Assembly (NCBI GenBank): GCA_020349905.1
Contig: CP070702.1
Coordinates: forward strand, 1,404,468 to 1,451,708
Direction: 5' to 3'
Origin: Candidatus Eiseniibacteriota bacterium
Lineage (GTDB): Bacteria; Eisenbacteria; RBG-16-71-46; JAFGJU01
Length of the DNA: 47,241 bases
Under the pieces are notes generated by a model. That model did no database searches. It saw nothing but the letters and a program-made list of their open reading frames with translations, and was not told the DNA's origin. This document shows positions 42,456 through 47,241 of the stretch, in pieces. Numbering within the stretch: position 1 is the stretch's first letter; each line of letters opens with the position of its first letter. The translations under genes and the position numbers were made by a program.

Positions 42456-44375
42456 TCATTTCTTCTCGCCGCCCCTCCGGTCAAGTATTGCCTTGAAGGT
42501 GAGTCTCTCGCCTTCTCTCATCACTACGACTTCCACCTCGTCACCGGGCTTCTTGTCCTTTATGGCGAAGCTCAGATCGTGGAGCCCCGTCACTGTCTTC
42601 CCGTCGAATTCCACAATGACGTCACCCGACAGGAGTCCCGCCTTCTCGGCCGGGCTTCCTTCGCTTACGCCTGAGATCTTGGCTCCTTTCCCCGGTTCTC
42701 CGCCAAAATCAGGCACGATGCCGAAGCGGGCTCCGCGGCCGGGTCCGTATCCCTCCCCGCCGGGAGGCCCGGACGTGTCGGGAGCGGCGCGAGTGAAGGG
42801 TATCGCAGTTTCCTCAAAGACCACTTCCGATAGGGCCAGGGCTGCCAGCCGCACTATGGACGCCACGCCTTCCACGTTCACCTTGTCCCAGTCGTCCGAA
42901 ACCTTGTGATAGTCACCGTGCGCACCCGTGAAGAAGAAGAGCACGGGTATGTCGCTTCCGTAGAAGGGATAGTGGTCGCTGGGGCCGAAGCCGCTTTCGG
43001 AGCTCTCGATTGAGAGAGAAAGCTCAGCGTTTGCCCTCTTCACCAGCCCATCCAGGATAGGAGAGCTACCCGTTCCAGCAGCAAAGACCTTGTTGTCCTT
43101 CATCCTTCCGACCGTGTCGAGGTTGAGCATGAAAACAGTCCTGTCGAGGGGCACCGCCGGATGGTCCACGTAGAAGGTGGAACCAAGCACGCCGAGTTCT
43201 TCTGCGTTGAATCCTACGAAGATGATTCCTCGCTTGAGAAGCTCTCTTCTAGCGGCAAATATCCTGGCCAGCTCCAGCATTCCGGCTGTCCCTGAGGCGT
43301 TGTCGTCCGCTCCGCTGTGAATACCGCCTTCCTTGGTGAGAGAAAACTGGCCGCCCTGCCCGAGATGGTCGAAGTGCGCGCCAACCACCACGTATTCTTT
43401 TACCTGGCTTACCTGCGGCTCCAGAATGCCCACAACGTTGGGGACGTTCCTGCGTTCCTTGGTGAGGTCGATTCCTAGGGAGACCTGTACCGAGGAAATG
43501 TCGAAGGAGGAGGGTACCAGCAGGCTATCGAGCTTGAGCTGTAGCTCTCCGGATTCGTGCCCCTCGGCTTCGAGTATTGCCTCCGCGATACGACGCTTGA
43601 TTTGAATCGCAGGCAGGCCGCTGTCTCCGGCTCCCTCCAAGGACTGAAGCGGCATCAGCTGGTCCTCCTCGGGTTCGCTCAGGGGGTCTGTGTACATCAT
43701 TATGGCCGCGGCCCCTTGGTCCCTGGCGTTGGTGGCCTTGTACCGCAGGTCCGAGTAATGCGTCACCTGCTTGCCTGCAAAGGAGCCTTCGTCGTTCTGT
43801 TGTTGCGGCTCGTGTCTCATCACGAGCATGACCTTACCTTTAGCGTCCAGCTCCGAATAGTCGTCGTAGCCGTATCGGTCTGAGCTGATGCCGTACCCGG
43901 CGAAGGCGAGCGGGCCGGAAATCGTCCCGACGCTCGAGAAGCTGAACGGGACGAAATCCTCCTCGACTACGTATGTCCTCTCTCCGTCCGGGAAGGAGAT
44001 CTTAAGGAAATTCTCCTCCCCCATACTCACGCCCACAGTCGCGTCGAAAGACTGGAAGTACGCTCCTCCATCCCCGCCGGGCCTCAGCCCGATGTCCGAG
44101 AAGACGCCCGCTATGAAGTCTGCTGCTAGCTTGCCTCCCTTTTCTCCCGTCCCTCTTCCCTCCAGCTCGTCGCTCGCCAGGTACTTTATGTCTGAAAGCA
44201 ACCGGCTCGTGTCCGGTGCGGGGAGGGTCTGGACGCTGACGAACAGAGCAGATTGAGGAGCCGACGTTCCGGCGCAGGCACTCCACACCGGCGCGCACAC
44301 GGAAAAACAAAGCGTCACCAGAAAACAGCTCACCAGGTTGTGTTTCAGCAAGCTCGACTTCCCTGAGTATCTCAT
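42456..44375 (-). CDS. Exported M28-family metallopeptidase with PA and PDZ domains
   Basis: A 639-residue exported aminopeptidase. The signal segment (about 10-33) ends near SACA. Residues 45-300 include the family's N-terminal part and a protease-associated insert (DDYSELDAKGKVMLVMRHE). The M28 zinc site is complete: VVVGAHFDHLG, HSGADDNASGTAGMLE, GFNAEELGVLGS, MLNLDTVGRM and SDHYPF, with the last ligand His in GAHGDYHKVSDD. A PDZ domain closes the protein (ISGVSEGSPAEKAGLLSGD, then GEVEVVV-type strands). The role is release of N-terminal residues from peptides. The ATG at 44375 has GGAGG 6 nt upstream. It is divergent from the OPT transporter. Confidence 0.92.
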   Translation of the reverse strand: MRYSGKSSLLKHNLVSCFLVTLCFSVCAPVWSACAGTSAPQSALFVSVQTLPAPDTSRLLSDIKYLASDELEGRGTGEKGGKLAADFIAGVFSDIGLRPGGDGGAYFQSFDATVGVSMGEENFLKISFPDGERTYVVEEDFVPFSFSSVGTISGPLAFAGYGISSDRYGYDDYSELDAKGKVMLVMRHEPQQQNDEGSFAGKQVTHYSDLRYKATNARDQGAAAIMMYTDPLSEPEEDQLMPLQSLEGAGDSGLPAIQIKRRIAEAILEAEGHESGELQLKLDSLLVPSSFDISSVQVSLGIDLTKERRNVPNVVGILEPQVSQVKEYVVVGAHFDHLGQGGQFSLTKEGGIHSGADDNASGTAGMLELARIFAARRELLKRGIIFVGFNAEELGVLGSTFYVDHPAVPLDRTVFMLNLDTVGRMKDNKVFAAGTGSSPILDGLVKRANAELSLSIESSESGFGPSDHYPFYGSDIPVLFFFTGAHGDYHKVSDDWDKVNVEGVASIVRLAALALSEVVFEETAIPFTRAAPDTSGPPGGEGYGPGRGARFGIVPDFGGEPGKGAKISGVSEGSPAEKAGLLSGDVIVEFDGKTVTGLHDLSFAIKDKKPGDEVEVVVMREGERLTFKAILDRRGGEKK

Positions 44376-44499
44376 CCGTTTCCTCCGTCGTCTCGGGCCC
44401 GCGTTCTTCAACCTCGGTTCACGAGGTTTCCAGGGATGACCCCCGCGGCCAGAAGTCTATCACTTCCTGTCGGAGCGCGGCAAGGGTTTGGAGCGGGTG

Positions 44500-44658
44500 C
44501 GGCGAAAGCACGTTGCAGTACGCGGACAGAACGTCGTGGTGCCAGGACACGAAGTCATACGGCCGGCACAGGAGTTCATAGTACCGCACAGGACGTGGTC
44601 GTACCTGGAGAGGAAATCACAGTGCCCGCGCACGACTGCACAGAGCCCGGACAGAGCG
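44500..44658. repeat. Degenerate 21-bp tandem array, about seven and a half units
   Basis: Units start at 44500, 44521, 44542, 44563, 44584 (20 bp), 44604, 44625 and 44646 (partial). Neighbouring units share about 12-13 of 21 positions, with a common pattern near CCGGACAGGAAGTCATAGTA. The period equals two helical turns and the array ends 1 bp before the -35 box of the promoter at 44660. The repeat leaves a 7-residue echo in the minus frame (a Cys every seventh codon), but no real gene is supported here. It lies in the 419-bp gap between the divergent M28 and OPT genes. Confidence 0.7.
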
Positions 44659-44659
44659 T

Positions 44660-44688
44660 TTGACACTTCCTCGCTCCTGCAATAGAAT
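44660..44688 (+). promoter_or_regulatory. Near-consensus sigma-70-type promoter of the OPT transporter gene
   Basis: A perfect TTGACA (44660-44665), a 17-bp spacer and TAGAAT (44683-44688). The start near 44695 gives a leader of about 100 nt. It is the strongest promoter match in the window. Confidence 0.75.
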
Positions 44689-44739
44689 CGCACTCTGAGT
44701 TTCGTGGACAACTATCCAGCCGCAGGGAGCGTTTGCCCG

Positions 44740-44794
44740 GCGGAAACCGGAGTCGGCGGCGTCCGTCCCGCCGAAATCGGAGCTGGCTGCGTTC
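44740..44794. repeat. 30-bp-period direct repeat in the OPT leader, two units
   Basis: GCGGAAACCGGAGTCGG (from 44740) and GCCGAAATCGGAGCTGG (from 44770) are 30 bp apart; over 25 bp they agree at 19 positions. The second unit ends directly at the ATG of the OPT gene. The frame of that gene is open across the repeat, but no start codon lies in it. Confidence 0.45.
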
Positions 44795-46738
44795 ATGGAG
44801 AGAGGTGAGGTGGAAGAAAAGCAGGACAACGAAACACTGATCCCCTACGTACCCGCCTCAAAGTCCCCCAAGGAGTTCACACTCAGAGCGGTCATCCTGG
44901 GGACCATCATAGGGGTAGTCTTTGGTGCCGCTAACGCCTTTCTGGGTCTAAAGACCGGACTCACCGTGACAGCCTCCATCCCGGCCGCGGTCATGTCCAT
45001 GGCCATTCTTCGCGGTCTGCTCAAAAGAGGCACGATTCTCGAGAACAACATGGTTCAGACGTTCGGCTCTACGGGCGAGTCCCTCGCAGCAGGAGTGATT
45101 TTCACCATCCCCGCACTTATCTTCCTGGGAATGGAGCTATCCCAGTTTCGCATCTTCCTCATGGCCCTGACAGGAGGGCTGCTGGGGATATTGTTCATGA
45201 TTCCCCTCAGGCACTACCTCATGGTCAAGGAACACAAGAAGCTCCCCTTCCCGGAGGGAACCGCCTGCGCGAACGTACTTGTGGCCGGAGAAGAGGGAGG
45301 AGTGAAGGCGCGATACGTGTTCTACGGACTGATCGTGGGCGGACTCTACAGGTTCGGGATGGCGGGGATGAGGCTCTGGCGAGAGATTCCTGGCTGGAGC
45401 TTCGCCAAGCTTCACAAGGCCGCGCTTTCCTTCGAGCTCTCTCCCATACTGCTCGGTGTTGGATACCTGGTGGGTCCCAGGATAGCGGCCATAATGCTCT
45501 CGGGAGGTCTACTCGCGTGGATGGTGCTGATTCCGCTCTTCGACCTAATCGGGGGGAGGTCCGATACCATCCTTTACCCGGGCCCGGTCCCGATAGGCGA
45601 GATGACGTCGGACGACATATGGAACTTCTACATCAGATACATCGGCGCAGGGGGAGTGGCCATTGGCGGTGCCATAAGTCTCATCAGGGCGCTTCCCACC
45701 GTGGTTTCGTCCGCCCGGCACAGCTTCTCCGGTCTTTCAGCGTCGAGGACTGGCGGCGGGGCTCTCAGAACCGCTCAAGACCTTCCGCTGCCGATTGTGG
45801 CTGCCGTGTCGGTAGCGGTCGTGGCCGTGCTCCTTTTCGTGCCGCACTTCGGAATCGGTGGAATCGGGACACTGATCGCGGTCGTTGGCTCTTTCTTCTT
45901 CGTGGTGGTTTCTTCCAGGATGGTGGGTCTGATAGGCACCACTTCACAGCCAGTTTCGGGAATGACGATCACGGCGCTGCTTCTTACGAGCATCATCTTT
46001 GCCGGGATGGGCAGAACCGACGCCTCTGGTATGGCCGCTGCAGTGACGGTCGGAGCAGTAGTGTGCATAGCCATATGTATGTCGGGAGACATCGCGCAAG
46101 ATTTGAAGACCGGCGCCCTGGTCGGCGCCACGCCGAAGAGACAGCAGGTGGGGGAGATAATCGGCCTGCTGGCGGCGGCCGTCTTTGCCGGGTGGGTGCT
46201 ACAGCTTCTTCATTCGGCGTACGGGCTGGGCTCGAAGGTGCTCTCCGCTCCTCAGGCGCGCCTCATGGCAGACCTGGTTAGGGGTGTGATGGGAGGAGAG
46301 CTGCCGTGGGGTCTTCTCGGAATGGGAGCCGCGATCGGGGTGGTCGTGGAGCTCTTGGGGGTGCCCGCCTTGCCGTTCGCCATAGGCCTCTACCTGCCCA
46401 TTTCCACTTCCGCACCCATAATCTTCGGTGGCCTGGTTGCGCTCGCGGTCTCGAGGCTCAGCAAGGGCGAGATTCTGAGACGGAGGCAAGAGACCGGGAC
46501 CTTGTACAGCTCGGGTCTCATTGCCGGAGACGCGCTGATGGGAATCCTCATAGCGGTGCTGACCGTGATACCCTTCACCCTCGCCAGTGGTGAGAAGGGA
46601 ACGCTCATAGAGAGACTTGCTCTGCGCAGGCCGGAGGAAGGTGGGGTGGGGGAGGACGTGCTTTCTGTGGCTCTCTTTGGGCTTCTGTGTGGGCTTCTCG
46701 TGTTCTCCATCTTCAGGAGCCGGGCGACGAAGCGCTGA
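44795..46738 (+). CDS. OPT-family oligopeptide transporter
   Basis: A 647-residue polytopic membrane protein of the OPT family with some 14-16 predicted helices. Family motifs include EFTLRAVILGTIIGVVFGAAN, FLGLKTGLTVTASIPAAVMSM, FPEGTACANVLVAGEEG, MIGTTSQPVSGM-like GLIGTTSQPVSGMT, and SGDIAQDLKTGALVGATPKRQQ near the end of the conserved core. It imports oligopeptides, or metal chelates in some members, driven by protons. The start is the ATG at 44795, without a clear ribosome site; an in-frame GTG at 44807 behind AGGTGAG is possible. The neighbours (M28 peptidase, repeat array, strong promoter) suggest regulated peptide uptake. Confidence 0.9.
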   Translation: MERGEVEEKQDNETLIPYVPASKSPKEFTLRAVILGTIIGVVFGAANAFLGLKTGLTVTASIPAAVMSMAILRGLLKRGTILENNMVQTFGSTGESLAAGVIFTIPALIFLGMELSQFRIFLMALTGGLLGILFMIPLRHYLMVKEHKKLPFPEGTACANVLVAGEEGGVKARYVFYGLIVGGLYRFGMAGMRLWREIPGWSFAKLHKAALSFELSPILLGVGYLVGPRIAAIMLSGGLLAWMVLIPLFDLIGGRSDTILYPGPVPIGEMTSDDIWNFYIRYIGAGGVAIGGAISLIRALPTVVSSARHSFSGLSASRTGGGALRTAQDLPLPIVAAVSVAVVAVLLFVPHFGIGGIGTLIAVVGSFFFVVVSSRMVGLIGTTSQPVSGMTITALLLTSIIFAGMGRTDASGMAAAVTVGAVVCIAICMSGDIAQDLKTGALVGATPKRQQVGEIIGLLAAAVFAGWVLQLLHSAYGLGSKVLSAPQARLMADLVRGVMGGELPWGLLGMGAAIGVVVELLGVPALPFAIGLYLPISTSAPIIFGGLVALAVSRLSKGEILRRRQETGTLYSSGLIAGDALMGILIAVLTVIPFTLASGEKGTLIERLALRRPEEGGVGEDVLSVALFGLLCGLLVFSIFRSRATKR

Positions 46739-46829
46739 GGCGTCCGGCGCTTTGGATACGTTTTACCTCTTCCGGTCGCTTTCCGTCTTTCATGCGCTCT
46801 TGCCGCCTAGCACTCTTTGCGCCTGTCCA

Positions 46830-47241
46830 CTACGGGATTTTACCTTCCAACAAATCAATCACCGCCTTGTTCCATCCTGTCGGGCCGGCCTCGTAGGCAA
46901 AGGCGCCGGGAACGCGGCTCACTATCTCTTCCTCCAGCAGGCCGCTCTTCTTGCGCACTAGAACCGCGACGTCACATTCGGCAAGCATCTCCACATCGTT
47001 CTTGCCGTCTCCGAGCCCGACAGTGCGCACCTCGTCTCCCAGAGTCCGAAAGAGAACGCTCAGTCGTGCTACAAGCTCTCCCTTGTGGTGAGTGCCGGAG
47101 AGGTGCAGAAACTTCTCCCCCGCGGTCAGCCTAAGCCCCAGCCCTCCGACGGCTTCGTGGACGGCGCGCAGCGCCTCCTCGGTCCGTTCTCCCTCCAGAA
47201 TGAAGGGCTCAGTGTACTCTCTCATCATCGAGAGCTCGGCC
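46830..47241 (-). CDS. Mannosyl-3-phosphoglycerate phosphatase-like HAD protein (5' end outside window)
   Basis: The frame is open to the window edge, so only the last 137 or so residues are visible. REYTEPFILEG, LHLSGTHHKGELVARL and VGLGDGKNDVEMLAECDVAVLV are the cap-domain start, the core Lys region and the motif IV (GDGKND) of Cof-type HAD phosphatases. REYTEPF with GTHHKG points to the mannosyl- or glucosyl-3-phosphoglycerate phosphatase group, which makes the solutes mannosylglycerate or glucosylglycerate. The N-terminal catalytic DxD motif is outside the window. It converges with the OPT gene 91 bp away. Confidence 0.8.
   Translation of the reverse strand, partial: AELSMMREYTEPFILEGERTEEALRAVHEAVGGLGLRLTAGEKFLHLSGTHHKGELVARLSVLFRTLGDEVRTVGLGDGKNDVEMLAECDVAVLVRKKSGLLEEEIVSRVPGAFAYEAGPTGWNKAVIDLLEGKIP

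Noticed and set aside
44500-44658. CRISPR array
   Set aside because: Units are adjacent with no spacers, diverged from each other, and no cas genes lie nearby.
44460-44711. Cys-rich minus-strand peptide with a Cys every seventh residue
   Set aside because: The pattern is produced by the 21-bp DNA repeat read in frame; no ribosome site or family resemblance.

Overview
The window looks like a chromosomal segment of an uncultured, GC-rich (roughly 58-60 %) Gram-negative bacterium. The best guess is a candidate phylum of the FCB type (Eisenbacteria, Latescibacteria or Krumholzibacteria-like). The pointers are two exported proteins ending in a FlgD-Ig type sorting domain (NPFNP, then VYDVAGR, then GVYF, then LLLK), a CBM9/DUF5916 outer-membrane protein, many large exported peptidases, a solitary TrpB2, and a short MetH beside a fused homocysteine methyltransferase/MTHFR. 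This placement is inference; no rRNA or other universal marker is present.

Layout. 1-410: the end of a serine recombinase that reads into the 3' end of a tRNA-Asn, probably the border of an integrated element. 411-4568: a degenerate 12-bp repeat, a VOC protein, a large CBM9/DUF5916 protein and a small Cys-rich ATC-hydrolase-like protein. 4752-8304: a decayed signalling patch with a kinase dimerisation fragment, an internally deleted hybrid kinase, an intact sigma-54 response regulator, a good sigma-54 promoter, and an AraC-type regulator that keeps only the second half of a receiver domain. 8386-13715: two uncharacterised proteins, an isochorismatase-family hydrolase and an exported PLD-type protein. 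13877-17421: the sdhA-C-D-B operon behind a clear promoter. 17493-24014: zinc alcohol dehydrogenase, M14 carboxypeptidase, a DUF6125-like protein and a subtilase. 24269-30919: a small ORF, hydantoinase/oxoprolinase A and B subunits, a secreted beta-helix protein and an ornithine aminotransferase-like enzyme. 30993-32602 (minus): GYD protein and an aldo/keto reductase with a C-terminal extension. 32716-42365 (plus): TauE/SafE exporter, rhomboid protease, TrpB2, HMT-MTHFR fusion, MetH, two membrane proteins and a methyltransferase. 42456-47241: M28 peptidase, a 21-bp repeat array ending at a near-consensus promoter, an OPT-family transporter and the end of a mannosyl-3-phosphoglycerate phosphatase-like gene.

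Function. Succinate dehydrogenase is the respiratory core. HMT-MTHFR plus MetH form a one-carbon/methionine module. The carboxypeptidase, subtilase, M28 peptidase, OPT transporter, ornithine aminotransferase and hydantoinase subunits together suggest a peptide- and amino-acid-consuming heterotroph (inference).

The least explained signals are the degenerate short tandem repeats found in many intergenic gaps (periods 12, 16-19, 18, 21, 22 and 30 bp), above all the 21-bp array that runs up to the -35 box of the OPT gene promoter, and the sigma-54 regulator/promoter pair inside the decayed signalling patch. No CRISPR array, rRNA, insertion sequence or obvious defence system was seen.
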